DNA of 64,000 nt from Pseudomonas knackmussii B13 (GTDB taxonomy: Bacteria > Pseudomonadota > Gammaproteobacteria > Pseudomonadales > Pseudomonadaceae). Shown one piece after another: positions 41,587-50,163 of this stretch (position 1 is the stretch's first letter; the number at the start of each line of letters is the position of its first letter). The notes beneath the pieces are model-generated. The model did not search any database. It had not been told where the DNA came from and saw only the letters and a list, made by a program, of their open reading frames with translations. The translations under genes were made by a program, and so were the position numbers. The DNA lies in contig NZ_HG322950.1 of NCBI RefSeq assembly GCF_000689415.1, forward strand, positions 1,929,501 to 1,993,500, given 5' to 3'.

Positions 41587-41788
41587 CTCTCGCGGGACCG
41601 CATGTCGCCATGATTTTTTCTGGCATTGATGCAAGACGATTTTTCGGGTATTTCCCCTGAAATTTCCCGCAAGAAAAGGGTTTGCTTTCTTGTGTGGTGA
41701 AAAAATTGAGCGTAATTTTCACGCGCTTTTCAAAGGTATCAGGAAGCCCTTAGCTCACATTCGCCAACCCCCCAGGAACCCCCACTGC

Positions 41789-42526
41789 ATGTCGCTGCAA
41801 ATCTGCATTCTGGAAACCGATATCCTGCGTCCCGAGTTGATCGGTCAGTACACCGGCTACGGCTGGATGTTCCAGCAGCTGTTCGCCAAGCAACCGGTAG
41901 CCGCCGAGTTCAAGGTGTACAACGTGGTGGAGGGGCACTACCCGCCCGACAGCGAGCATTACGACGCTTATCTGGTGACCGGTAGCAAGCACGACTCCTT
42001 CGGCGACGATCCGTGGATCCAGAAGCTCAAGGCCTATCTGCTGACCCGCTACGAGCGCGGTGACAAGCTGCTTGGCGTGTGCTTCGGCCACCAGCTGCTG
42101 GCCCTGCTGCTCGGTGGCAAGACCGAGCGTGCGAGCCAGGGTTGGGGCGTGGGCATCCACGACTATCGCGTCGAGGAGCAGCCGCAATGGATGCAACCGG
42201 CTCTGGACGACCTGACTCTGCTGGTCAGCCACCAGGACCAGGTCACCCAGCTGCCGCCCAACGCCCGGCGCATCGCCTCCAGCGACTTCTGCCCGAACGC
42301 CGCCTACGCCGTCGGCGACCAGGTGCTGTGCTTCCAGGGGCACCCGGAGTTCATGGCCGACTATTCCGCGGCGATCCTCAACCTGCGTCGCGAGATCTTC
42401 AGCGAGCCGGTCTATCGCCAGGGTATCGACAGCCTCGAGCGTTCGCACCAAGGCACCGCGGTGGCGGAGTGGATGATGCGCTTCGTCCAGCAAGGCCGGA
42501 AAAAGGACGAGCAGAACGCCGCCTGA
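41789..42526 (+). CDS. Class I glutamine amidotransferase, probable gamma-glutamyl-polyamine-pathway hydrolase (PA1742/PauD2-like)
   Basis: 245 residues. Nucleophile Cys in LLGVCFGHQLLALLLGG near residue 103, His and Glu in CFQGHPEFMADYS near 195. Full class I amidotransferase without a synthase partner. In PAO1 I recall the equivalent as pauD2, in polyamine catabolism. AGGAA precedes the ATG at 41789. The 200-base leader (41587-41788) is unusually A+T rich for this window, with TTTTTC and AAAATTGAGCG tracts but no clear operator. Confidence 0.85.
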   Translation: MSLQICILETDILRPELIGQYTGYGWMFQQLFAKQPVAAEFKVYNVVEGHYPPDSEHYDAYLVTGSKHDSFGDDPWIQKLKAYLLTRYERGDKLLGVCFGHQLLALLLGGKTERASQGWGVGIHDYRVEEQPQWMQPALDDLTLLVSHQDQVTQLPPNARRIASSDFCPNAAYAVGDQVLCFQGHPEFMADYSAAILNLRREIFSEPVYRQGIDSLERSHQGTAVAEWMMRFVQQGRKKDEQNAA

Positions 42527-42542
42527 TCCGTTTGCTGATCGC

Positions 42543-42571
42543 AAAAGCGCCGCTCGAATGAGCGGCGTTTT
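42543..42571. terminator. Bidirectional terminator between the amidotransferase and corA
   Basis: AAAAG, stem CGCCGCTC, loop GAAT, stem GAGCGGCG, TTTT. Serves both convergent genes. Confidence 0.92.
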
Positions 42572-42583
42572 CGTTTGTGGGGA

Positions 42584-43555
42584 TTACAGCCAGTCCGCCT
42601 GCTTGAAGCTGATGTACAGGCCGACGCAGCCGATCACCAGCAGGCCCATCACCAGGAAGTAGCCGTAGTGCCAGTGCAACTCGGGGATGTAGCTGAAATT
42701 CATCCCGTAGATGCCGGCCACCGCAGTGGGCAAGCCGAGGATGGCCGCCCACGCGGCGAACTTGCGCTGCACGATGCTCTGCCGCGAGGACTCCAGCAGC
42801 AGGCCGACCTCGATGGTCTGGCTGGCGATGTCACGCAGCGAGCCGAGGTCTTCAAGCAGGCGATTGACGTGGATCGCCACATCGCGGAAGTAGGGGCGCA
42901 TCTGCTTGTCGATGAAAGGGAAGTCCAGGCGCTGCAGCTCCTGGCAGATCTCCACCATGGGCGCGGCGTAATGCTTGAGCTTGAGCACCTCGCGGCGCAG
43001 CCCGTAGATGCGCTCGATCTCCTCTTGGGTCAGCGAGTAGCGCAAGGCGCGTTGTTCCAGTTGCTCGATTTCTTCCCGGATCGCCTCGACCACCGGCTCG
43101 TAGTTGCCGACCACGAAGTCGAGCAGGGCGTAGAGCACGAAATCGGTGCCGTGGGCCAGCAACAGAGGGCGTGCCTCGCAGCGTTGGCGCACCTGCGCGT
43201 AGGACTGCGAGAAGCCGTGACGGGCGCTGATGATGTAGCCGATGCCGGCGAACAGGTGGGTTTCCACGAACATCAGCCGATTGTCTGCCCGCACCGGCGA
43301 GTAGATGACCATGAACAGGGCGTCGCCGAAGGTTTCCAGCTTCGGCCGGCTGTGTTTCTCCAGGGCGTCGGATATCGCCAGTTCGTGCAGGTTGAACTGC
43401 CGCTGCAGGTTGCTCAGTTCCTCGGGCGTGGGTTCCTGCAGGCCGGTCCAGACGAAGTGGTCGGGCTGGCAGGCCCAGCGATATCCGTCCTCGAGCGGGA
43501 TGTCGGAGACCTTCTTGCCCTTGCAGTAGACGGCGGATGCTATGACTCGGCCCAT
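42584..43555 (-). CDS. corA: CorA-family magnesium/cobalt transporter
   Basis: 323 residues. The long acidic and helical cytoplasmic domain is followed by two C-terminal membrane helices. The signature YGMNF between them (GIYGMNFSYIPELHWHYGYF near residue 285) defines the CorA selectivity loop. Homopentameric divalent-cation channel. A ZntB-like exporter is a less likely reading. The ATG at 43555 has no strong ribosome-binding site. Confidence 0.92.
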   Translation of the reverse strand: MGRVIASAVYCKGKKVSDIPLEDGYRWACQPDHFVWTGLQEPTPEELSNLQRQFNLHELAISDALEKHSRPKLETFGDALFMVIYSPVRADNRLMFVETHLFAGIGYIISARHGFSQSYAQVRQRCEARPLLLAHGTDFVLYALLDFVVGNYEPVVEAIREEIEQLEQRALRYSLTQEEIERIYGLRREVLKLKHYAAPMVEICQELQRLDFPFIDKQMRPYFRDVAIHVNRLLEDLGSLRDIASQTIEVGLLLESSRQSIVQRKFAAWAAILGLPTAVAGIYGMNFSYIPELHWHYGYFLVMGLLVIGCVGLYISFKQADWL

Positions 43556-43655
43556 GGGCGCTTTCCCCAGGCAGGTAAAGGCGGGCGCGCCGGACTACCC
43601 GGCGTGGACTAGCAATGAGTATGGGCAAGCTGGCGGCGGGTGCCACCGTTGGCTG

Positions 43656-43877
43656 TCAGGAGCGCGGGCTGAAGGATTGCTGGAGCACCGCCAGGGCGTT
43701 GGGCACGACCTGGTTGACGCGCTGGAACAGGGCCGACCTGTCGATGTTATCGGCCTGCACGTGGCTGGCGCGATCGAAACCGCCGGTCAGCGCCAGCAGC
43801 ACCAGGATCACGATGCTGTACAGGCCGAGACTGGCGAGGGCGCCGTTGCGCGCATGTCGAGCGGTGGGTCGGCTCAT
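43656..43877 (-). CDS. Small single-pass membrane protein, 73 residues
   Basis: Begins MSRPTARHARNGALASLG, a basic tail, followed by one hydrophobic helix (LYSIVILVLLALTGGF) and an amphipathic C-terminal half. ATG at 43877 is chosen as the first Met before the helix; the frame is open further up without a plausible start. No recognised family. Coding support is the helix and the codon pattern only. Confidence 0.5.
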   Translation of the reverse strand: MSRPTARHARNGALASLGLYSIVILVLLALTGGFDRASHVQADNIDRSALFQRVNQVVPNALAVLQQSFSPRS

Positions 43878-44170
43878 GGTGAGGGCTGCCGGGAGTGGGA
43901 ATGGGCTCAGTTTCCCAGCAGGGCCTTCGATGGAATAACGAACTTCGTTGCTTTCAACTATCAGCGCGGTTGATGTTTTTCCGGCATTGGTACGGTTGCG
44001 CTGGCGATGCTCCGCGAGCAGCAGGACCCGCGCACCCGGATACGCGAGGCTGCGGTCCAGCGACCGATCACCCTGACCGGTCGTGGCTTTGGGCTGCCCG
44101 GCAGCACGCCGGGCTGGGCTGGATCGAAGCGGGGACATGCTGCGTACTCCGTGGTGGTGCGCTGCGTCTA

Positions 44171-44362
44171 TCAGCCCTGGTGGGCCGGCTGGACGGCGGC
44201 GTCCTGCTGGCTGGCGGTCCGCTCGGCTTGTTGCTGGATCGCGGCCTGGTTCATTTGGACCATGCGGTCGTGCATCTGCGGCGATTCTTCGGCGAAGCTG
44301 GCCTGGGCAGCGAACAGGGCGGCGGTGGCAAAAACGGCGCTGGCGATCAGTTGGAGTTTCAT
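44171..44362 (-). CDS. Small exported protein, 63 residues
   Basis: Signal peptide MKLQLIASAVFATAALFAAQASFA gives a mature peptide of about 39 residues, rich in Gln, Met, His and Ala (EESPQMHDRMVQMNQAAIQQQ). AGAGGT lies 9 bases before the ATG at 44362. The Met/His content could bind metal, but no motif proves it. Unrecognised Pseudomonas small periplasmic protein. The 293 bases to its right-hand neighbour gene start (43878-44170) show nothing else. Confidence 0.7.
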   Translation of the reverse strand: MKLQLIASAVFATAALFAAQASFAEESPQMHDRMVQMNQAAIQQQAERTASQQDAAVQPAHQG

Positions 44363-44544
44363 GATGAGTACCTCTGGGTTGGGTTGTTCGTGGGGCTCAT
44401 CAATAGGTTATCGCGCAATAATTTTTGAAAAATAGCAAAGTAGATTAATCAGTATTGCTTTTTTCGTAACTATTGGAGCCGGGTTCCTACAACCGAGTTC
44501 CTGGTACCCGCTGAGCGGTTCCTGCCGCGCTTTTCAGCGCGCAG

Positions 44545-44573
44545 AAAAAAGCCCGGCGCAAGGCCGGGCTTTC
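44545..44573 (-). terminator. Intrinsic terminator of the enoyl-CoA hydratase gene
   Basis: On the minus strand GCCCGGC, loop CTTGC, GCCGGGC then TTTTTT. The preceding 44363-44544 region is A+T rich and holds the promoter of the small exported protein. Confidence 0.9.
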
Positions 44574-44592
44574 TCGGAGGGCTGGCCTGGTA

Positions 44593-45282
44593 TCAGGCGA
44601 GGTGCTTCTTGTCCTGCTCGATGGCCTGGTCGAGGGTTTCCAGCAGCTGCCGGCGCACTTTCAGCTTGGTGTTGCGGTGCGCGGTCATGTTCAGTTTCTT
44701 CAGTTGCTGGGCGGCGGCGAGGGCGGTGTCGAGCAGGGCTTCGGGCGCCACCACCTTGTCGAGGAAGCCGGCAGCGGCAGCGTCCTGCGGGTTGAACATC
44801 TCGGCGTTGATCACCGAGCGGTTGAACGCCGATTTGCGCAGGCGGTCGCGGGCCAGTTCGATGCCCACGTGGTGCATGGTCATGCCGATGGCCACTTCGT
44901 TCAGGCCGATCTGGAACGGGCCGTCCACACCGATGCGGTAGTCGGCGGAGAGCAGCAGGAACGCGCCCTTGGCCACGGCATGACCGGAGCAGGCGACGAT
45001 GATCGGGAACGGGTGGGCGAGCATGCGCCGGGCCAGGGTCGAGCCAGCAGCCACCAGGGCTACGGCGTTTTCCGGGCCGGAGGTCATCACCTTGAGGTCG
45101 TAGCCGCCGGAGAGGATGCCCGGCTGGCCGGTGAGGATCACTACCGCGCGGTCCTGCTCGGCGCGGTCGAGTGCCTGGTTGAAGGCTTCGATCACAGCGG
45201 GGGAGATGGCGTTCACCTTGCCATTGGCGAGGGTGAGGGTGGCAATACCGTCTTCGAGTTGATAGCTGATCAGTTCGCTCAT
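44593..45282 (-). CDS. Enoyl-CoA hydratase/isomerase-family protein (PA1748-like)
   Basis: 229-residue crotonase-fold protein. Oxyanion-hole segments ILSGGYDLKVM near residue 62 and GHAVAKGAFLLLSADYRIG near 105 are present. The region where hydratases carry two Glu reads FQIGLNEVAIGMTMHH, so at least one Glu (E125 region) remains. ATG at 45282 has no strong ribosome-binding site. Faces a TetR-type operator 70 bases upstream. CoA-ester substrate unknown. Confidence 0.88.
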   Translation of the reverse strand: MSELISYQLEDGIATLTLANGKVNAISPAVIEAFNQALDRAEQDRAVVILTGQPGILSGGYDLKVMTSGPENAVALVAAGSTLARRMLAHPFPIIVACSGHAVAKGAFLLLSADYRIGVDGPFQIGLNEVAIGMTMHHVGIELARDRLRKSAFNRSVINAEMFNPQDAAAAGFLDKVVAPEALLDTALAAAQQLKKLNMTAHRNTKLKVRRQLLETLDQAIEQDKKHLA

Positions 45283-45349
45283 GGCCGGGCTTCCTGGAAA
45301 AAGGCGAGGCGCAGAACATACTGGCGGCCATGGCGAGCGTAAAGCGCTT

Positions 45350-45367
45350 TGACCGACTGGTTGGTCA
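45350..45367. promoter_or_regulatory. TetR-type operator candidate
   Basis: TGACCGACTGGTTGGTCA is an 18-base near palindrome (arms TGACC/GGTCA, 14 of 18 bases symmetric) of the GACCGAC/GGTTGGTC kind bound by many TetR-family repressors of fatty-acid genes. It lies between the enoyl-CoA hydratase gene and the divergent 45503 gene. No tetR gene is adjacent. Confidence 0.45.
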
Positions 45368-45502
45368 GTCGTCAATTTGCGATGGCTGTCACTCTCTGGC
45401 GGGCTCCTGGCGGGTTTCCGTCGAGCGTGCGTGGAGACGCCGCCTGCCTGCTGTTAAGCTGCCATCATTCGTACAAGAATTCACACAAGGAAGTCCTATC
45501 CG

Positions 45503-46777
45503 ATGTCCAAATTCTTCAAGTGGGCCCTGCTGCTGGTCGTGGCGGTGGCCGTGCTCATCAAGGTTTCCCTGTGGCTTTCGGTACGCAGCATCGTCAATGA
45601 CGCGGTAGCCAAGATGGCGCCGGTGGTGGATGTCAGCTACGGCGGCATTTCCTCGTCGTTCGACGGCCGGGTCGGTTTGAAGAACGTGGTGATACGGGTA
45701 CCGGCCGCTCACGACAGCCTGAAAGTCGCCCACGCCCAGTTGAAGTTCAACGGCCTGCGCGAACTGCTCAGCTTTAAGGAGCGCCTCGCTGACGGCAAGA
45801 TGCCGGAGCAGATGGCGGTGGAGCTCGATGGCGTCGAGCTGATGGTTCACGGCCCGTTCATCCAGGCGCTTTACCAACAGCCCGCCGAGCGCAGTGTGTT
45901 CACTGCCATGAGCGAGGTCGCCTGTGGCAGCGTGCGTAACATCGGCTCGGATGAACTGCTGGAGATGGGCTACCGCTCGCTGGATGCCGACGTCGAGTTC
46001 TCGTACCTGTTCGAACCTGGCGCGCAGAAGCTGACCTTCAATATGCGTTCGGACGTTCGTGACATGGCCGATACCCGTGTGAGCATGTCGCTGAGCAACG
46101 TTTCCGAGCGCCCTGGCGACATGCGCGTGAACCCGCCGCGCGTTTCGAGTGTCACTGTCGAACTCGACGACAACCAGTACCAGCGCCGGGTCCAGGAGTT
46201 CTGCGCGGCCAAGATGGGTGTGGACAAAGCCACCTACCTGAAGAAGGCAGTGGAGGTATTCGACAAGAACCTCCGCGGCCAGCGCGTGGCGCTCGACAAG
46301 CCACTGCTGGATGCCTACGGCCGCTACCTGGCCGACCCACAATCGCTACGCCTGGAGATGACGCCGACCGAGGGCATGAGCTGGGATGGCCTGCAGTTCT
46401 TCGAGGCCAAGGACGTGGTCGGCATGCTCAAGCCGGTTGTACTGGTCAACCAGCAGTCGGTGACGCCGATCGGTTTTGCCTGGGTCGACCCGCACAAGGA
46501 AAAAATCACCGTGGATTCGGCGACCCAGAAGATCGCTGCGGAAGAAACGGTTGAGTCCGAGAAGAGAACGCAGCAATATGGCTTCGTCGATATCGCCAGC
46601 CTTGCTAAGTACACCGGCAAGCGCCTGCAGTTCATCACTTTTGATGGTACTTATTACCAGGGTGTGCTGCACAGGGTGGAGGACGGCCGAGTCTACCTGA
46701 CTGTCCTGATGGGGACCGGAACGGCCGAAGTGAACCTCCGTCTGAACAAGATCAATCAGGTGCGGGTCGAGTTGTGA
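45503..46777 (+). CDS. Membrane-anchored periplasmic protein of unknown function, 424 residues
   Basis: One N-terminal helix (WALLLVVAVAVLIKVSLWLSV, residues 7-27) acts as uncleaved anchor. The body (about 40-330) has alternating beta segments reminiscent of AsmA/YdgA-type proteins (ISSSFDGRVGLKNVVIRVPAA). The last 60 residues (LAKYTGKRLQFITFDGTYYQGVLHR to LNKINQVRVEL) look like a small SH3/Sm-like beta barrel. No enzyme motif. It is followed 22 bases later by the GNAT gene in the same direction. Confidence 0.8.
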   Translation: MSKFFKWALLLVVAVAVLIKVSLWLSVRSIVNDAVAKMAPVVDVSYGGISSSFDGRVGLKNVVIRVPAAHDSLKVAHAQLKFNGLRELLSFKERLADGKMPEQMAVELDGVELMVHGPFIQALYQQPAERSVFTAMSEVACGSVRNIGSDELLEMGYRSLDADVEFSYLFEPGAQKLTFNMRSDVRDMADTRVSMSLSNVSERPGDMRVNPPRVSSVTVELDDNQYQRRVQEFCAAKMGVDKATYLKKAVEVFDKNLRGQRVALDKPLLDAYGRYLADPQSLRLEMTPTEGMSWDGLQFFEAKDVVGMLKPVVLVNQQSVTPIGFAWVDPHKEKITVDSATQKIAAEETVESEKRTQQYGFVDIASLAKYTGKRLQFITFDGTYYQGVLHRVEDGRVYLTVLMGTGTAEVNLRLNKINQVRVEL

Positions 46778-46799
46778 GGCCCGGGAGAGGAGAGTGCAA

Positions 46800-47084
46800 G
46801 TGAGTGAGTCGTTGTCCATCCATCATGATGAAACCAGCCACCAGTTCGTGACGACTGTTGACGGTCATCGTGCCTATCTGGCCTACATGGATCTGGGCAA
46901 GCAGACTCTCGACATCTACCGCACTTTCGTACCCGACGGCCTGCGCGGCCGCGGCATCGCCGCGGCGCTCACCGAACATGCTCTCCAGTACGCCGAGCGC
47001 AAGGGCTACAGCGTGATTCCCTCGTGCTCGTATGTTGAACGCTACCTGGAGCGCCACCCGCGTCACGCCGATCGCACGGCCTGA
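46800..47084 (+). CDS. Small GNAT-family acetyltransferase-like protein (YjdJ type)
   Basis: 94-residue short GNAT domain: the acetyl-CoA loop FVPDGLRGRGIAAALTEHAL near residue 46 and the final YSVIPSCSYVERYLERHPRH are the hallmarks of the YjdJ/GTPBP-type small acetyltransferases, whose Cys in PSCSYV is conserved. GTG at 46800 is preferred over GTG at 46794 because AGGAG lies 7 bases before it. Substrate unknown. Confidence 0.87.
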   Translation: MSESLSIHHDETSHQFVTTVDGHRAYLAYMDLGKQTLDIYRTFVPDGLRGRGIAAALTEHALQYAERKGYSVIPSCSYVERYLERHPRHADRTA

Positions 47085-47100
47085 ATCGCGAGCGCAAACG

Positions 47101-47127
47101 AAAACGCCGGGCAATGCCCGGCGTTTT
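47101..47127. terminator. Bidirectional terminator between the GNAT gene and DAHP synthase
   Basis: AAAA, stem CGCCGGGC, loop AAT, stem GCCCGGCG, TTTT. Confidence 0.95.
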
Positions 47128-47142
47128 CATTTCTGCCTACGC

Positions 47143-48219
47143 TCAGCCGCGCTGACGCTTGGGCAGGACATCCTTCAGCTTGCTGTGCATGCTGCGGATG
47201 GCCTTCTCGGTGGCATCCCAGTCGATGCAGGCGTCGGTGATGGAAACGCCGTATTGCAGCTGGCACAGATCCTTCGGAATCGGCTGGTTGCCCCAGCCCA
47301 GGTGGCTTTCCACCATCAGGCCGACGATCGAGTTGTTGCCTTCGACGATCTGGTTGCTGACGTTGTCCATCACCAGCGGCTGCAGGGCTGGATCCTTGTT
47401 GGAGTTGGCGTGGCTGCAGTCGACCATGATGTTCAGCGGCACCTTGGCCTTTGTCAGTTCCTGCTCGCAGACGGCGACGCTCACCGAGTCGTAGTTCGGC
47501 TTGCCGTTGCCGCCGCGAAGTACCACGTGGCCGTAACGGTTGCCCTTGGTGGTGACGATGGACACACCACCCTCCTGGTTGATGCCGAGGAAGCGGTGCG
47601 GGCTGGAAACCGACTGCAGGGCGTTGATCGCCACGGTCAGGCTGCCATCGGTGCCGTTCTTGAAACCGACCGCCGAGGACAGGCCCGAGGCCATCTCGCG
47701 GTGGGTCTGGGATTCGGTGGTGCGCGCGCCGATGGCCGACCAACTGATCAGGTCCTGCAGGTACTGCGGGGAAATCGGGTCGAGCGCTTCGGTTGCGGTG
47801 GGCAGGCCCATCTCGGCGAGGTCGCGCAGCAGCTGGCGGCCGATGTGCAGACCGTCCTGGATCTTGAAGGAGTCGTCCAGGTACGGGTCGTTGATCAGCC
47901 CCTTCCAGCCGACGGTGGTGCGCGGCTTCTCGAAGTACACGCGCATCACCAGGAACAGGGTGTCAGCTACTTCGGCGGCCAGGACTTTCAGGCGTTCGGC
48001 GTATTCGTGAGCAGCCTTGATGTCGTGGATGGAGCAGGGGCCGATGACCACGAACAGGCGGTGGTCCTTGCCATCCAGGATGTCGCGAATTACCTGGCGA
48101 CCATTGGCAACGGTGCTCAGCGCCGCGTCGGTCAGGGGGATTTCGCGCTTGAGCTGCTCCGGCGTGATCAGGGTCTCGTTGGAGGCAACGTTAAGGTCGT
48201 CGATCTGTAAATCAGCCAT
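47143..48219 (-). CDS. aroG: 3-Deoxy-7-phosphoheptulonate synthase (DAHP synthase, class I)
   Basis: Condenses erythrose 4-phosphate and phosphoenolpyruvate, first step of the shikimate pathway. 358 residues. Conserved metal and substrate motifs: VVIGPCSIHD near residue 62, RVYFEKPRTTVGWKGLINDP near 96, GARTTESQTHREMASGL near 175, and DCSHANSNKD near 270. Class I alpha type like E. coli AroF/G/H; the feedback amino acid cannot be read from sequence. ATG at 48219 (MADLQIDDLN). Confidence 0.95.
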   Translation of the reverse strand: MADLQIDDLNVASNETLITPEQLKREIPLTDAALSTVANGRQVIRDILDGKDHRLFVVIGPCSIHDIKAAHEYAERLKVLAAEVADTLFLVMRVYFEKPRTTVGWKGLINDPYLDDSFKIQDGLHIGRQLLRDLAEMGLPTATEALDPISPQYLQDLISWSAIGARTTESQTHREMASGLSSAVGFKNGTDGSLTVAINALQSVSSPHRFLGINQEGGVSIVTTKGNRYGHVVLRGGNGKPNYDSVSVAVCEQELTKAKVPLNIMVDCSHANSNKDPALQPLVMDNVSNQIVEGNNSIVGLMVESHLGWGNQPIPKDLCQLQYGVSITDACIDWDATEKAIRSMHSKLKDVLPKRQRG

Positions 48220-48391
48220 CGTGGTACTCAATCAGGTCACGGGTGCCGGCCGCCAGGAACCCCCATGCGATGGGGCGCGGGCAAGGATGTCGCTACGGGG
48301 AACCCGAACCTTAACGTGCTGGCACGCCCGCGACAATGGGCAAAGTCAGGGAGAATGCCCGAGTGACGGGGCGTCGAGCGCTTTTTCCCGC

Positions 48392-48811
48392 CTAGATCGA
48401 ACAGAACAGCGGGAAGTCGGCGGCGTTGAAGGCGATCCATTCCAGGGCGGTACCTTCGATCGACAATACCTCTCCGCTTCGCAGCTCGCGCTGGCGGCGG
48501 TAGTGCTCGATCTGGCAGACCTGCTCGACCATGCGCGCGCGGAACAGCGTGTCCTCGTCGATGAAGGCGACTCCCACCAGATAGTCGTCGCTCAGCTTGC
48601 GGCTCCAGGCCACCACGCCAGGGCAGCGCGCGGCGTCGCCGAGCAGGGGGACTCGCAGTTCAACCGAGGTGCCGCGGCGAAAGCCGCGCGGAGCGTTGCA
48701 GGCGACACCGCCGAGGCTGATATTGTACAGGCGCTGGCGGGGCAGAAAGGTCTGCTTGCGGATGATCAACTCGACCGGCAGATCGCACGGGTGGCGTAGG
48801 AACTGACGCAT
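48392..48811 (-). CDS. PilZ-domain protein
   Basis: 139-residue single PilZ domain, a cyclic-di-GMP receptor. The RxxxR motif is RQFLR at residues 2-6 and the second motif NISLGG is near residue 37; both are needed for ligand binding. ATG at 48811 has GGAG 8 bases upstream. The start codon overlaps that of the divergent thioredoxin-like gene in CATG. A TATACT hexamer lies on the minus strand near 48857. Confidence 0.9.
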   Translation of the reverse strand: MRQFLRHPCDLPVELIIRKQTFLPRQRLYNISLGGVACNAPRGFRRGTSVELRVPLLGDAARCPGVVAWSRKLSDDYLVGVAFIDEDTLFRARMVEQVCQIEHYRRQRELRSGEVLSIEGTALEWIAFNAADFPLFCSI

Positions 48812-49199
48812 GACGGAGTACTCCGACTGCAATCTTTATGGTGTTGGCATCGACTTGAGTATAGTGCCGTCGCTCGAACTGACTGACCTGGATGCCGAGC
48901 ATCAGCTGCTGGCGCTGCCCGGCGACACACTGCTGATCTTCACTGGCGAAGGTTGCTCCGCCTGCCGATTCGCGTGCGCACAGCTGCCCAAAATGGGGCT
49001 GCCGGTGGATCGCCTTGCGTGGATCGATGCGGAGCGCAACGGTGGCCTCGTCGAGTGCTATGAAGTCTTTCACCTGCCGGCGCTGTTCCTGATTCGCGAT
49101 GGCAGTTTCCATGGCCGCGTGCTGGCGCCCTTGCGCGCCCCAGCCCTGGCCGAAGCCCTGGGCGTCGCCGCGACGCGCGCCCCCGAGGAGTTGCCCTAG
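48810..49199 (+). CDS. Thioredoxin-fold protein with CSAC motif
   Basis: 129 residues. The redox motif FTGEGCSACRFACAQLP near residue 51 and the cis-proline segment FHLPALFLIRDG near 88 define a thioredoxin fold; the motif is CSAC rather than CGPC. No signal peptide, so cytoplasmic. ATG at 48810 has AGGAA 8 bases upstream but overlaps the PilZ start; downstream in-frame TTG (48855) or GTG (48864) are alternatives. Stop abuts the PanE-like start. Confidence 0.82.
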   Translation: MTEYSDCNLYGVGIDLSIVPSLELTDLDAEHQLLALPGDTLLIFTGEGCSACRFACAQLPKMGLPVDRLAWIDAERNGGLVECYEVFHLPALFLIRDGSFHGRVLAPLRAPALAEALGVAATRAPEELP

Positions 49200-50150
49200 A
49201 TGAAGAATGTCCGCATCGGTGTCATCGGCACCGGCGCTATTGGCGGTTTCTACGGTCTGCTGCTGGCGCGTGCCGGCTTCGACGTGCATTTCCTGCTGCG
49301 CAGCGAGTACGCCGCGGTAGCCGAAAACGGCCTGCGATTAAACAGCCAGGTGCATGGCGCCCTGGCGCTGGAGTCAGTTCAGGCGTACCACGATGTCGCC
49401 GACATGCCACCCTGCGACTGGGTGCTGGTTGGCGCCAAGACCACCAGCAATGCCGAACTGGCCCCGATAATCGCCCGCGCGGCGGCGCCAGGTGCGAAGG
49501 TCCTGCTGCTGCAGAATGGCTTCGCGGTGGAAGAGGGCATGCGCGCGCTGCTGCCGGACTCGCTGCACCTGCTCGGCGGCCTTTGCTACATCTGCGTGCA
49601 TCGATCGGCACCGGGTGTCGTCGAGCACCAGGCGCTGGGGGCGGTACACCTTGGCTATCACTCGGGGCCTGCGGTCGATTCGGAGGCGCAACTGGCGATC
49701 GCTGAAGAGGGATCGGCGATGTTCCGCGCCGCCGGCCTGGATTCCAAGGCCATGCCGAACCTGGAGCAAGCGCGCTGGCAGAAACTCGTCTGGAACATCC
49801 CCTACAACGGTCTTTCGGTGCTGCTCGATAGCGGCACCCGCGATCTCATGGCCAGCCCGGACAGTCGCGCATTGATCGCCGCGATCATGGACGAGGTCAT
49901 GCAGGGAGCCGCAGCTTGTGGCCATGAATTGCCTGCCGGCTATCCGGCGGCGATGCTCGACGCCACCGAGCGCATGCCGGACTACCTGCCGAGCATGTAC
50001 CACGATTTTGCCCAGCATCGTCCGCTGGAGCTGCAAGCCATTTATGGAGCGCCCTTGGCTGCCGCTGCGCAGGCAGGCGCACAGCTGCCTCGCATCGAGT
50101 CATTGCTGGCTGCGCTACGTTTCCTGGATGCACGCAATCAGCAACGCTGA
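49200..50150 (+). CDS. 2-Dehydropantoate 2-reductase-like protein
   Basis: 316-residue NADP-dependent reductase of the PanE/ApbA fold. Nucleotide motif VIGTGAIGGFYGLLLARAG at residues 8-26, catalytic Lys in ARWQKLVWNIPYNGLS near 195, Glu/Ser region in MYHDFAQHRPLELQAIYG near 270. Whether it makes pantoate or reduces another 2-keto acid is open; several Pseudomonas carry more than one copy. Starts directly after the previous stop. Confidence 0.85.
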   Translation: MKNVRIGVIGTGAIGGFYGLLLARAGFDVHFLLRSEYAAVAENGLRLNSQVHGALALESVQAYHDVADMPPCDWVLVGAKTTSNAELAPIIARAAAPGAKVLLLQNGFAVEEGMRALLPDSLHLLGGLCYICVHRSAPGVVEHQALGAVHLGYHSGPAVDSEAQLAIAEEGSAMFRAAGLDSKAMPNLEQARWQKLVWNIPYNGLSVLLDSGTRDLMASPDSRALIAAIMDEVMQGAAACGHELPAGYPAAMLDATERMPDYLPSMYHDFAQHRPLELQAIYGAPLAAAAQAGAQLPRIESLLAALRFLDARNQQR

Positions 50151-50163
50151 GGGAGAGACAAGC

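Noticed and set aside
41620..41640. TGGCATTGATGCAA in the amidotransferase leader as a sigma-54 site.
   Set aside because: GG and GC are only 9 bases apart instead of 12.
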